Positions 11,756-49,083 of a stretch of 64,000 bases of DNA are shown one piece after another; position 1 is the first letter of the stretch, and each line of letters starts with the position of its first letter. The translations under genes and the position numbers were made by a program. Origin of the DNA: Hoplostethus atlanticus (lineage: Eukaryota; Chordata; Actinopteri; Trachichthyiformes; Trachichthyidae); assembly GCA_034670405.1 (NCBI GenBank), contig JAXDDX010000019.1:2856501-2920500 (forward strand). Reading direction: 5' to 3'. Below the pieces are notes generated by a model that saw nothing but the letters and a program-made list of their open reading frames with translations, did no database searches and was not told where the DNA came from.

Positions 11756-14700
11756 CTAATCTAATGTGTTAGCTTTCAAATTGGGCTTTTATTTTGTCAC
11801 ATTTTATACTAGGTGGCAACTTGGTCTATCTCTGAGGTGTAGCTATAGCAACATTTCATTCATTCATTCATTTTCTATACTCGTTTAATCGTATTCAGTG
11901 TCCCAGCATGCATTGGACTAGACAGAAACTCACCTCCATATGGGCAATTTAGTATCTGACCACCTGACCTTCTTCCTGTGAGCCGACCGTGCCCCGCTAC
12001 AAAATCTGAAAGAATCAAATCATTTAGCATTTTTGCGTTACATTTTTCTCTTCCCTCTCACAGAAAGGACACCACTAGATTTTGTCAAAGAGAGAAGTTG
12101 ATTGAGTTTGTGAAAAGTACGTTTTCACTACTTTCACACTAGTTTAGATTCTGTGCAATGGTGGAAATGACTAAGAGGAAATGATCCCCGGAGGTAAAGG
12201 TTTTGAAAGGAGGGTCAATTGATCATTTTGAAAGAAAAAAATACTTTCTGAAGTCAATACGGTGGCCTTTTCAGCAAAGGCACCCTCAAGTACAAAGCAG
12301 CCTGCAGATTCTTTTGAATACACATATTTGGATTCCTGGTATTTTAAAAGAAAAAGCATCAAACAGCAGGAAACCGGGGGAACGAGCATTGTGCCAGCAC
12401 AGCACAAACATAAGTTGGTGGTATATCAGCTGGGGCAAAAACTGTGTTGCATGCAGTTGATGGAGCCAGACTACATTTATTTGAATGTATGAGTCCTCAT
12501 GTGAAGTCAGGGGTTACATCTCTAGCCACAATACTTTCTCTGCTTTGATCTGTATATGCTTGTAACCCAGAGTAACCCTCTGCTTTCCCATCATAGAAAA
12601 TAGCAAGAAAATGCTGGAGGAGAAAAGAGGAACAGCTAAACCCACGAGGAAATAATATGGGTTTTATATAGGAGATGCTACTTTTAGGATTTCCGCATGA
12701 ATGTGCCGCTTAAAATTAGCCGTGATGATGAATTCTTATCTGCTTTGTCCTCTCATTTAGTCCAATTTGAGAGTGCTTGAGCTTGAAGTCCCATGAAAAC
12801 AGAAAGAAATCACCTTCAAGTGGAATGGTGCTGCATCAAACGCAGCAAGCAAGGGAGATAATGCTGGTAGGAAACAGCTTGGAAGGAAAGGGCCATCACA
12901 CTGCAGAAGATAACCTTTTTAACACGTCATTTCATATAGTGTTGGCGTCTGAAAGTCTTATTTTTCTTAAAACAAGTGAAAGTGGGATGAGATATTTTCA
13001 ATCATTGCCAATGTAAATCTTCACATTTTTCAAATCAGGTGTCATTTTCTTGTTACTAAAGCAAAGATCTGCCTTATTGTGCCTCGTTTCTACACACTGC
13101 CGCTTGTTTCTTTCATTTTTTGCAGTGTGTCACAATTCATTGGATAATGATACCCAGTATGAAGAGATCATATCCAGGTTAACTTTAAGGAACAGCTTCT
13201 TCTGCTTTCTGCTCTCAGCTGTGAGGCTCCAGCTCTGAGGTGGAGTGGTGTTCCCATACACGCCGCCGCTCTCTGAAAATCCTCTTACTCCGCACACAGA
13301 GCACACGCACACACTCACACACACTCTCTCTCCCTCTCATTCTCTCTCTCACACACACACAAACACACACACACGCGGGGTGGATTTGTTTTCTCTGTGA
13401 TGAGGGGGATTATGGGATGAAGGAGGCGAGGCCACGGCAGTTTAGTTCAGTTTGGGCCAAAGCTGCTCTCGGCAGCGGCACAATGACAAAACAGAGATGA
13501 GTGTCAGTCTCAACGCTGGATGTCTACACACTCTGGACAGCTGTTAATGCCGCAGTGTACAAATTCCTGTACTTTTTTGTGTACTTGGCGAGTAAAGAGG
13601 ACTTGATTGTGATTCTGGAGTGGCAGCGGATCTATTTTTCCTCAGGAAGACTGAAGCATCAAAAGAAACAGGATTGCCTGTCTGGACGCCAATAGAATAT
13701 GGATGAGTTAAAGTCATCAGCACCACAATGTTGAAATGGATCTATTATTTCTAAAGATGATTCAGATATCAGCTTTTTTTTTTTTCTTTTACACTGTGAA
13801 GCAAGAGTATCGAAGTGCCTAAGTATCTAAACAGTTTGGATGGAGACTAACTGTGACACAAAATGAAAAGTGTCACAGCAAGTATATTGTATTTTCTTGC
13901 ATTAAGAGGTCTATACGGTGCCATATCCCGTACGCTGGTCATATTGTGGCGACGGATATATGTTGGATGTTATATGGATGGATGAATGGATGTGTTGCAT
14001 TCATCCATTCCCATCATGTTTGTGTCTATTTTCAAGGACACATTTTTTTTAAACTATTTTTCACAATGACAGCTAACCACGCAGCTTCAACGTACTATTG
14101 TGCTACACTGCAGTAACAGACGTGTAGTGTAGGTTCTAGTGGAGCCTGTGCTGATGTTCTCAATTCATTTTATTGAAGTATATTAGGACAAGTTTACTCT
14201 TTTCCCCCCACGCCGCAAGCTGAGATGAGATGATCGACTGATGTACACAACCCACCGACGACGAAATATGGGAATGGATCCGTTGGATTCTTACAGCGAC
14301 GACGTCCTTTTCTAGTATGCATTTACAGAGGCGTATCACCTATTTTCATTGTTTGTGTATGCTGTTCATATGATTGACAACAGCCCTATGTATCATTTTG
14401 AACTCTCTTCCAAAAGCTAGAAGCCAGAGAGCTGAAACGCTGTGATGTCTTACTGATGAATGGAAGACTAACTATGCTGTTTCAATGTAATAGTAGTCAG
14501 AATTTGTTGCACTGAAATGATTTATCCACAGAAAATCATTGATAGTCACCCCTTTTTTAATCTTTTTTTCCATTCATTGTTGAAGCTGTACATCAGTGTA
14601 CTATCACTGATTTGAGGTCAGCACAATTAACTCTTCTCTTTGGTCTGTGGCTATGGGAGAAAGTAGCAGATGTTCTCCAGTACAAATCCAACATGTTACT

Positions 14701-15633
14701 AACATATTTGGATGCTTCAGTTCAGTGGTATTTCTCTGGCTTATTCTACTTATTCCTGTGGAGAATTATGGGATGCATGCTTCATGAGCCGTGCGTGATT
14801 ACTCAGACGGAGCATGCACTGGAGCATATTTCACAGTGAGACAAAAGAGGCTTGGAGTTGGTAATGTAACTCAGCTTCGCCCTTCATGATGCGGGTGGTT
14901 GATTCACAAATATGGAGGGTGAGTATCAGCGATGTGGTTCATTGCAGAGGAGGGCAATTCACTTAAACAACGTTACAGCAAGCCGATGATGATATGCACC
15001 ATCCTCATTGAGGAGGAGATTAGCTTTTTTTTGAGTAATGCACTCCCTAACTAAATGCACATTGGAGCCACTCTGTCTGCTTCTCCTCTCTATTCTCTTC
15101 TACTGCCTCCTCTCTCTGCCTGCCCTCTCACTCCTGAAATCCTCAATGACATTGTTAAGGTAATCTGCAAGAAGTAAATCAGCTGTCACATCCGTGGTTA
15201 TCCTCTGCACTCGGTACAGTTTCGCAGAGCAACTAGGGCTGGCTGCAGAGCCATTGATTGCCTATCTGCGGAGCTGGTGAGCTGTTTAACGGCGGTCGAT
15301 TGCGCTAAGCAGTGTTGTCTCACTGCTGCAGGCCCCACGCACAGATGAGAAGTCACACTAATTGGATTGAGAAGGACCTATCCATAGTTGTACCGTTCTT
15401 TCTTACATTTTCCAACTCTTGAAATAAGTAGGTGCAGGTCCTGTGGTAGCAGCTCTATTAGCCGTGGTCTCCATGGACCTGCACTCACTCACTTTGTTGA
15501 TTCCCTAAGAATTAACAATCCCGTCCAATCAACCTGAAATGTCAGTTATAATTTTGCCCACGCCGCAAAAACAAAGAAAAGATTGGGATTTCTGCAATGC
15601 TTTGACAAAGACAAACATTTCTTTGTGTTTCAG
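11756..15633. other. no gene supported; possible regulatory sequence
   Basis: Contains the MITE fragment at 12945. The stretch 15100-15400 is repeat-poor with balanced composition and could be a conserved non-coding element, which one sequence cannot show. A frame near 12262-12492 looks faintly protein-like but lacks splice or family support. Confidence 0.5.
12945..13000 (+). repeat. fragment of the same MITE family
   Basis: The stretch cttatttttcttaaaacaag, then tgaaagtgggatgagatattt, matches the internal sub-repeat of the MITE at 19743-20332. Only one arm is present. Confidence 0.6.
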
Positions 15634-40721
<25,088 letters not shown>

Positions 40722-41830
40722 AGGCTACACCTTTCTGGTGTAGCCTACACAGTCAGTAGAAGTCTTTCTTTGAGCATCTTTTTATTTTCCATTCAGGCTC
40801 ATGAGAGTCAGTTTGTAATCATTTAAGATCTGGACTGTTTCCGTATCAAAGGACAGGTTAGAGTCTACATCAAAGTTATATAAGACTCAATCTTCACTGA
40901 CTGCACTTGCTATTTATGATGATAATATTGTAATGTACATTTGCAAAGCCATACTGTCACAGACCTTTCTAATATGATATGTACCTAATAGATACCCTTT
41001 TACCTGTGCATAATATAACTTATTTAAAAATGTATAAAATGTACATAAATACAATATAAATATATTATTTGCTGTAGAGGTTTGAGGAGACCACAGAGTA
41101 TTCTGCTTAATTTACTCTTTGATTGAAGAGGGTTGGAGTGAATTTCACTATAATTTAATTGTTGAAAATAATTAAATGAAGATTAGTCTCATTGTCAGAG
41201 TCATTTGACTGTATATAAAGTGAACTGATTTCAACCCTGTTGTATCACAATGCAGTTTATGGGAAGTTGAGAGTAACATTTGTTAAAAATGTTAAAATTA
41301 CAGGGACACTAATATTGCACTGCATTTAGTACCGCTTCATATTGTAACATCTAAATTATTTTAAAATATTTTTTAACTGAGAAATAAGCCGTAAATGACA
41401 AACTAATAATATAAAATATATATAAAAAATGTAGGAAATATTTGGATTCTCTAAAGAACATTAAAGATTGAGCACTGTGTTATTATTATTATATCTAATT
41501 ATGTTAAGTTTTGTGTTTTATTACCATCTGTTTTGGAATAACTTGTGTGCTTGAATGATTTATTATTCCACAACATGCATTTATGTCTCTTGAGAATAAC
41601 ATTAAATTCCCATTTTTTTTCAATAATCCACCAACCTATTAAAACATTTTACATATATGTTTGTGTCTCTTTCCATTTCTCCTTTGGTTTCAAAGCCTCT
41701 TTGTATCACGGATGCTTTATACTTTAAGATATTTTGTGCTAATAGAATATAATAGATCAATACTTTTATTGTCCATTTCATAAAACTTTATTACTGTCCT
41801 TTTATAAATAAATAGCATTAGGTGCCTAGC
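40722..41830 (+). other. frmpd4: frmpd4 3' UTR (presumed)
   Basis: The AT-rich stretch after the stop codon contains several ATTAAA/AATAAA-like signals; the last clear one is AATAAA at 41807-41812. Several TATTTA/ATTTA elements suggest AU-rich mRNA regulation. No other gene is seen. The exact cleavage site is not determined. Confidence 0.55.
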
Positions 41831-42283
41831 TCAAGGCCAAGGTAGAAGTAGAATCCATTGAAGCACTCTTGAAGCATGCTATAGAAGATTAAAAGATTTG
41901 CTGACAATTACCTAACAGCCCTTAACAACTTATTATGGCAACTTATTATTATTATTAGGACCCGTGGCCCCTTAGGAATGATTGGAGTTGGTGAGGAGGG
42001 AGGCGCTATCTGAAACCATGACCCTGAGTGTTGTTCACAATGTCCAGACCAGAGACCATTTGATGGAGCAAGTTTCCATACAAATAATTTTGTCAACGAT
42101 TCACGTTTTGAAAATCATGCTCCCCATACACACATGGTGGAATATTACTTCTGCTTTTATTGCTACTAGTACTAAAACACTAAGATGATAATAATACAAC
42201 AATTATTATAACTGTTAATACACATAATATTACTATTAGCAAGTAAGCTTTTGATACTTTTATTACCTGAAACTATCTTGTTG

Positions 42284-42410
42284 GCCTAGTTAGCTCAGTT
42301 GGTAGAGCATCAGACCCATAGGCATAGTGTTGTTGGTTCAAGTCCCACTTGGTGTTAGCTATCAACTTTTGAAGTTAGTGTCTGCTAAATGACTGTAATG
42401 TACTACCACT
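42284..42410 (+). mobile_element. tRNA-derived SINE with L2 tail, copy 1
   Basis: The tRNA-like head has A box tagctcagttggtagagcat and B box ggttcaagtcccac. The 3' end tctgctaaatgactgtaatg equals the tail of the L2 element at 30690, which suggests this SINE borrows L2 RT. It is not a functional tRNA because the anticodon arm is distorted. Confidence 0.75.
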
Positions 42411-42629
42411 GTTAGTACTTTTACTACTACTGATTCATAGTTTTTGCACAATTTAAGTTTGTTTGCAACTTCAAGTTTGTTTGAAAATCATGCTCCACAT
42501 ACACACACAGCTCTCCAGCTCTTTCTGTCCCTCTGCACAATATAAGTTTATTTGCAACTTTTTGGCCCATTAAGAAGGAGCTTTTTATGCTTTTATTACT
42601 ACTACTATTACCACGTAATAATTTCTTGT

Positions 42630-42765
42630 TGGCCTATTTAGCTCAGTTTGTAGAGCATCAGACTCTTACTGTTAGGATTGGTGGTTCTAGCCTCACATGG
42701 TGTTAACTATCACCTTTGGAAGTTGCTTTTGATGAAAGCATCTGCTAAATGACTGTAACATACTA
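42630..42765 (+). mobile_element. tRNA-derived SINE with L2 tail, copy 2
   Basis: Same head (tagctcagtttgtagagcat) and same tail (gatgaaagcatctgctaaat, then gactgtaac) as copy 1, about 348 bp downstream. The preceding cttttattac...cttgttggcc sequence is also shared, so part of the flank was duplicated. Confidence 0.75.
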
Positions 42766-42799
42766 CTGTTAATACCACCACCACTTGTTAATGTCCATG

Positions 42800-42875
42800 T
42801 ACCTGGTTAGCTCAGTTAGTAAAGCATCACACTCTTGGTCTCAGGGATGTTGGTTCAAGACCCACATGGTGCTGT
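42800..42875 (+). mobile_element. tRNA-derived SINE head, copy 3
   Basis: tagctcagttagtaaagcat and ttggttcaagacccacatgg match copies 1 and 2. The L2 tail is missing. Confidence 0.65.
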
Positions 42876-43536
42876 ATGGATCTTGTAAATCTACATCAAT
42901 ATGTGTTCTTGAAGGGCTTTTCTATCAATTCATCATTCAAGATACGTCTTTGGTTGAAAAAATAAAGACTTATAGCACAATATGTCCCAGGTGGGTGTGG
43001 TTTTGTGAATTCTAGCAATAAAAAATCCTACATTTCCACGATTATACATAGTCTTACAACCACCTACATGTTTATGAACGCATGATCACATCATTCAGGC
43101 TATCTGTGATGCAAATGTCTGCTTTTTTGATGAAACAATACTGAAACAATATGGCAAGGGAGTAAACAGAGAATGCTGTTGCAGGCTGCCATTTTGACAA
43201 AATAAATTCAATCCACTCGTTTGTTTTTTTTACTGCTTCCTTTGTTCAAGCAGGTTCCAGAGTATCAGTGGCCAAAGATTTTGTTGAACATTAAGACCAC
43301 CAGCGACCCTTCAAAATCTCACCAGCTTTTGAAACCGTGTACTGATCAAGATGGAGCTCTGCCTGGTGTTGAAGAAATGTCACACTTATTCCACAGCCTA
43401 TACTGGTTGTGACAAGAGATGCTGTTACAAATTTTGCAGATGCCTTTTACGCCTGTAAAATGGGGACTTCATGTCACTAGTTTGATTCCAGAGAACACCC
43501 TTTGCCAAAAACCCCTGTGAAAAACCAGAGTCAGTG

Positions 43537-43660
43537 TAGTGTCCTGGTGGCTCAGGGGTCTAAGGCACGTACTCGGTAACACTGACATCCCTGGGTTCAA
43601 AACTCTCCTGACACTTGTTGCATGTCATTTCTCCTCTCTCCTAATCGTTCCTCTCTTTAT
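43537..43660 (+). mobile_element. tRNA-derived SINE of a second family
   Basis: A box tggctcaggggtctaaggc, B box gggttcaaaactc, then the gttgcatgtcatttctcctc body typical of a common teleost SINE. Confidence 0.65.
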
Positions 43661-44431
43661 CTATGTAACCATCCAATGAAGGCAAGCAATTTACTGCTGC
43701 TGCCCGGCTCCGTCTGGTGCATGCCCCCTTTATTGCTGCTTGCAGCTATGGTATTGTTATCATAATTCTGCATTTTGTATTAGTGTTTTGGTTTTGGGTG
43801 GGAGGCTGTGCAAGTTGAAAGGTAAGAAACTTATTGTGAATTAAAATAGAACAAGATTTGAGGCTTTGCACAACAATCAAGTAAGTTAGTTTAAGACCAA
43901 GAAACAATAGAATGAGACCTTCTGCATCTTACCCTTGTCCTGTGGTACACTTGAGATGGCTGCCACAGCATATTGATGTAAATGATCACTGTTTCCTACA
44001 TGAACAATGGATACCTGTTCATTTTTATTCTTCAACCATTATGTTTTTATCTTACATGCGCATTGTGTCAGTTGTTTACCTGCCTGAGAGGCCTACGGTA
44101 TGGGAATCTTACTTAGCATGTACAGAGCCTGTACACACAGGAGAGTGGATGGTTCAAAGTGCCTTTGCACAGTGATCCTGTGCTTTCTTGCTCGACCAGT
44201 TCAAGGGTCCCTGACAACAGAGGGGCTGCAGACTGTGCTACAGTCCAAGCCTCTAAGTAGCCTGTGTGTCTGTGTTTGGCTCAATGGCCCTGAAAAGATG
44301 TTATGTCATAACGGACAACTCCCAGGAACACTATTTTAGGTAAATGAGCAATTGTTTTGCATATTGTTTTGTTGGTCCATAACCTATGACTCACACTCAT
44401 TTAGCATTAGCAGTGGCTAAACTTTGCTTAC

Positions 44432-44560
44432 TGTGGTGCTGCAGTGTCAGTGGTTAAAGAGACTGACCTTTAACCAGAGAACCCAGATTTAAGCGCCGTG
44501 TTGGCAAGCATCTGTCCTGACCCTGACCTCTGACCTGTAGAGGGGGAGGGGGGAAGCAAA
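44432..44560 (+). mobile_element. tRNA-derived SINE, related to that at 23287
   Basis: tcagtggttaaagagactga and a degenerate B box (acccagatttaagcgcc) match the 23287 copy. The tail is rich in repeated ctgacc. Confidence 0.5.
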
Positions 44561-44939
44561 AAGACAATTTCAATTTCCCTGCATTACAGTTCAATCTGGT
44601 TCTTAGTATACTTAGGGCAAAGATCCATCTGTGCTCCACATGAGAAAGATGTCTGACACGCTCCAAAACACACAAGGCTTGTTGATATGGCAGAAAGATG
44701 AGATAACTTTAATGATACCCATGAGAACTGAGTTGTTGCAGCCGCAAAATAGTAACACAATACAGCGAAAGATAAATACAGGGAAAGATATATAAGTATA
44801 TAGAATGTAAATAAGAATATCATAAACTATTCCACTACAAAACACTACAACAAAACTACAAAGCACTTGAACAGCTTTGTGCCTATTGTGAATGTTATGA
44901 GGGCAACAAAGGTAACTTCAACTGAGTTTCAAACCATTC

Positions 44940-45456
44940 ATTCAGTATAGCACCTGCGGCTGCGCACGCGTACGTGCGTGCTCACTGATTTTTACCGTCT
45001 ACCATGGTTTTCACTAGGGGTCTTGCACTTTGCATATTGGGCGCCTGTTTGACGCATGCTCCGACGTTGACCAACCAGATTGACAGACGCAGCAAACCAC
45101 ACCCGCGCGGCAACTCGTGTCGCGCGCTTCATCAGCATTGTGTTGTGGTTTAACCGTGCGAACAAAAAGTTGGTGGCTTATTCTTTCCGCCACTCCGACA
45201 GCCTAACCAAGTGCAAGGACTTTATGTAGAGCTTGCTTGTGTTTTATTCGAGTAAGTTTGTCGTTGCACTTGATACATGCAGGTTTTAAAACTACATTGG
45301 CGCGTCTGGAGAAGTTACTAATTGCCTATTTAGCCAGCTGAAGCTAACGAGCACCCAGGGAACTTATTGTGTGGTTTAAAGTTCAGCTAATAGTAGCTTC
45401 ACTGGCTACTTTAGCAGGGAGTTGGCTACATATCTTAGCCGGATAGCTTGGCTATA
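44940..45456 (+). promoter_or_regulatory. CpG-rich presumptive promoter and 5' UTR of the 265-aa gene
   Basis: CpG density rises sharply (tgcgcacgcgtacgtgcgtg near 44959, cgcgcggcaactcgtgtcgc near 45104) against an AT-rich background and ends near the ATG at 45457. A start-stop uORF (ATGTAG) lies at 45224-45229, and a GTAAGT donor-like site at 45252 may end a non-coding first exon. No TATA box is obvious. The transcription start is not determined. Confidence 0.55.
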
Positions 45457-45523
45457 ATGGCGACCCTCTTCCAACCACGACGTGCCTTGGTAGAAATTCC
45501 TGCTCCACAACCAAAAATTGCAG
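45457..45523 (+). CDS. 265-aa gene, exon 1 (ATG)
   Basis: Encodes MATLFQPRRALVEIPAPQPK and IA, ending in phase 1 at the donor GTAGGT. It lies directly after the CpG-rich stretch. Confidence 0.78.
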
Positions 45524-48500
45524 GTAGGTCTGAAAATGTTGTATTTTAGTTGATTAGTGCAGCCGGCGCCAGTTTGCTATGATGCTATCACCGTAAGAAG
45601 CGCGCGCCCCCAAAGTTGTGCTCAGGCAATCTGTAATCAGGGATACTAAAACATACAACATTAGCCACTTTGACTGAGTCACAGTTAAAGTACTCACTTC
45701 ATGTTTTCATCGTATACACGTGTTTTTCAGCCCGGATGAGGAGGTCTTACCTGGAAATCCTGAGCGCCCGCTTGGCCCCATCATCTCCACTCCCAAGAGG
45801 GAGAAGCAACACGACAAACTCGAGGCGTGGGCAATCATGTAAGTATCAGAGCAAACCATGTTCAATTTACCTGTTGATGAATTGTCTGCAGGGTTGGTTT
45901 TCCAAAGGGATCTCTTTAGTAAAGGTGAGATGAGAAATGGAAGGTGTGTGAGAGAGGTAGTTTTCAATTTGGAGACTGTCTGCTAGAGCACACCAAGGAT
46001 TTAAATTTGTTTTATAGGAGAGTTTTATTGTTGTGTGATCTAAATACTGTTGGCTTTTCCATCCCTGTTGAGAAACATTTGAATGGGAAAGACAGCATTT
46101 CATTAATCCTATTTGGCTTAGTTATTTGCACGTTCAAGCTGCGATTGATTGGTTATCTTGTCTGTCCCTCAACCCCACCCCCCACTTGGTGTATTGTCCT
46201 CATCACTTCCCTGTGTTTTGCAGTGGACTCAGCCATCGATGGGCCATGGAGTGGGAGGATAGAGGAGCAGTGTGAGAAGATGGAGGAGCACCAGACCCCA
46301 CTCTCTAAACAGCAGCTGGTACAGCTGATCAGATCCCTCATCTTGGTTGAACAGGTATTTGCAGTGTTTCTTTACATTGCAACCCGGCCGTCTTGGTGGG
46401 CAAGAAACAAGCTTATGTAACAGAGATGAGGAAGATTAAGTGTATCTGGTGTGACTAGAAAAAATATTACAGACTGCAGACAGGAGGCATCAGATGTTAA
46501 GATTTCAGTCCACCGGCTTTGTAATCAGCAGGCATGGGCAATGTGCCACATCAGAATAACATGAATAACAGGTCAGACAATATCACAAATTATGGCTATT
46601 GCTGATGCACCAGCATTGGGATTAGTGTGAGTATTAAGTACTCAAGGTAATGCTGTCTTTTGAATGAAATTATTGGAATGAAAAGTTAGGATGATTGAAT
46701 GGGATTAAATCTCACACACACCATAATGAAATCCCCTTTGTCACTCAGTTTATAAACACCATCTGCACATGCATGTGCTTGAGCAGGTGCAGAACTCAAC
46801 TCTGAGCCTTGGCAGTATGTAAAGTAACATAAATTGTGACGTGTTGTGTCATTTCCTCAGAGTCAGGAACCCAGCATCCTTACCTCAGACTTGAAGTATC
46901 TCCAGGAAGACCTGCAGCTGAAGAAGACCAATGTTTACAGATCCATACCCTACTCGCGGTTTGGCTCCAACAGGGACGCTCACTGTTACAGAAAGGCATA
47001 TCCTCACCTGGTGGCGTTCAAAGTGAGTATCAATGGTGTAATGGCACGTAATTGGTGTGGTGTTTCCTCCCATTCTTTTCTAATGGAGCTTCTAGTTACC
47101 CCTCCCTGATTTTCCTGTTTTTACTAGATGGAATGTTGCTCACTGACAGACTTAATACTGAAAACGTGCCTCCACATGGCACTGTGGGCGAAGTGTCGGC
47201 CTACACCAGGATGCCCGCTCTTGTCTTGTTTGGTGCCATCCTGATCACCCACTTCCTTATCCTCCTCTCAGGTTTCGTGCCAGGAGTGGGGCCAAGTGCT
47301 CCTGAGGAACAAAGAGTGGGACTCGGTGCTGGAGCATGCACTGATGGCGTGGCGCTACACCAGCGAGCTGCCGCAGTGGGACACAGTCAGCCACAACGCT
47401 CTCCGAGAACAGTGTTACAGCACCCTGGCGGCTCACTGCCTCACCGCTCTCCAGCACTACAGCCCTGAGCCCAGCAGAGGACGCGAGCTGCTCAGAAGGT
47501 AACGATTAAATTTTTGAAGCCGTGTGGGGAGTCGACGTGCAGTATCTTTAGACAGTGGTGAAGGCGTTGAGGGGAGAGAAGTGTCCTAACACAGCAGGAG
47601 TCAGACACGTGGTCTATCAATTTGAGGACTGTAATTTCAAAGTTTCCGCCCCAGACAGTTTTCTTAACTACACCAATCCAGTCCACTTAGCTCGATGGCC
47701 ACCCTAAGAAGCTAAACACTTTAACAGAGTTAAGTGTAATTCTTAAGTGAAGTGATGGTAATTGCTTGAATTGAAGAAGTTGTGTCCTGCCTTGTTGTAT
47801 GCCAGGAGGAGCAGTAGAAAGGGTTTTGAAATGCAGATGTCTAAGGGAGGTCAGCACATACAACAGGTCCTAGGCCTTAAAGTTTCAACTGCAACAGGAT
47901 TGTGGACAAGAATTGCTGAAGAGTTGAGAGTATATTGCATTCACAACCAGTGCAGGAAATAGATTTTTATGCACTGGAAATTGTTGGTGGGTTCTGACGT
48001 TTTGAGTAAACTGGCATTCTGCTGGTGCCTGGTGTTAATTACCCAGCCTCTTCACAAGCCATTAAGCCTAAATGTTATTGACAAGGTTGAATGTAGATGT
48101 AATCCTCTTAACAGGTTTGTTATTGTATTATCTTACTCGTGCCCAATATGTTGGTTCTAGTTGACACTTTTTCAGTGTTCGTGTCCCATTGCTTACATTG
48201 CCACATACCAAAGGTATCGGCCATAATGCAATCCTGGCAGCCTGCACGATTTTTGCGTACTGTAGTTGCATTTTGAAACCAAATTGCACTGCTCAAAGTT
48301 GCAAAGTAATCAAACATAGCCCTCCAGGCCGAAGTGTGGATGACAGACAATTTCATAATGTCACTAACCAGGAAAGAGGCCTCCTGCCCAATTCCAGCAA
48401 GATGCCTGACTGCTTGTTTTTTCTGCACAATTCCTCCATGGTGCTCTCATAGCCACTCTGGCTATGCCAAGGTAAATTAGAGGAAGGAAAGCTTATATCA

Positions 48501-49083
48501 AACCTGTATTTACATGTGAAAACTAAAACATACCATTGTGTCTATGAAGTACTCCATCAATGACATGCAGTTCTAGGTTACAGTAGTATGCGCTAGCGTT
48601 GCTGAAAGCAGCTCGCAGCACAGGTCAGCCAGTTAGCTACTAAACTCATGAGTTTGCCACCCTGTTGACCAGTAACGAATTAACTTCTCAGTGTGCTACA
48701 GGTAACATTAACAGACAGCTGTGGTTAGCTTGCTGAGATTATTGAGGAATATACACCACAAAAGCCGGTGTGTGGCAATGCTTATTGGCAACATAGCCAC
48801 GCTCAGTGCTCATAGCCACACCAGCTGGATTTCAGTGAGATGACATTGATAATGTGGCCAGTGGGGAAGTTTTTAAATAGGGGTTTGGTGGGAGTACACA
48901 ACAACCTCTGTACGAGCGCACACAAAGCAATTGGCGTGAGGGGTTACTTTTTTTTTTTTTCTTTTCCCCCCTCTTTCTAGGTTGAAGATGGCTCAGGTGC
49001 ACAGCCAGGCCATCGGGTCCTGCGTTCAGGAGCTGCAGAGGATTCTGGGGCACGCTGAGGATTTGTCCATGGACACAAAATGA
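45457..49083 (+). CDS. unrecognised conserved-looking protein, about 265 aa, six exons
   Basis: Coding segments: 45457-45523, 45731-45838, 46224-46354, 46861-47022, 47272-47498, 48981-49083. All have GT-AG borders and compatible phases, and the last ends at TGA. The protein starts MATLFQPRRALVEIP, has a basic Ser/Pro-rich exon, then SAIDGPWSGRIEEQCEKMEE, a QQLVQLIRSLILVEQ helix, a Cys/Tyr-rich middle (RFGSNRDAHCYRKAYPHLVA), a Trp-rich helical part (QEWGQVLLRNKEWDSVLEHA, then WRYTSELPQWDTVSHNALRE) and a C-terminal helix ending LQRILGHAED. No signal peptide or membrane segment is seen; it is probably soluble, and the helical pairs are loosely TPR-like. I do not recognise the family. The ATG was chosen because no other in-frame ATG precedes the first donor. 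It lies tandem to frmpd4 with no sign of shared function. Confidence 0.8.
45731..45838 (+). CDS. 265-aa gene, exon 2
   Basis: A 108-nt exon with acceptor tttttcag and donor GTAAGT. Phase matching to both neighbours selects the basic frame (RMRRSYLEILSARLAP...). A second frame is also open through the whole exon, as discussed in the findings. Confidence 0.65.
46224..46354 (+). CDS. 265-aa gene, exon 3
   Basis: Encodes DSAIDGPWSGRIEEQCEKME followed by the LSKQQLVQLIRSLILVEQ helix. Acceptor tttgcag, donor GTATTT (weak), ending in phase 0. Confidence 0.8.
46861..47022 (+). CDS. 265-aa gene, exon 4
   Basis: Encodes SQEPSILTSDLKYLQEDLQL and then KKTNVYRSIPYSRFGSNRD...HLVAFK. Acceptor cctcag, donor GTGAGT, phase 0 at both ends. 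Confidence 0.82.
47272..47498 (+). CDS. 265-aa gene, exon 5
   Basis: Encodes VSCQEWGQVLLRNKEWDSVL through HCLTALQHYSPEPSRGRELL, a Trp-rich helical segment. Acceptor ctctcag, donor GTAACG. It ends with two bases of an Arg codon. Confidence 0.82.
48981..49083 (+). CDS. 265-aa gene, exon 6 and stop
   Basis: Encodes LKMAQVHSQAIGSCVQELQR and ILGHAEDLSMDTK, then TGA at 49081-49083. The acceptor is preceded by a strong T/C tract. Confidence 0.82.

Noticed and set aside
12203..12492. Two overlapping frames of 76-85 codons that look faintly protein-like
   Set aside because: No recognisable domain, no splice partners and no codon bias. They could be remnants of an unknown repeat.
42284..42355. Possible tRNA gene
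   Set aside because: A and B boxes are present but the acceptor and anticodon stems do not pair, and similar units with an L2 tail lie nearby, so it is a SINE.
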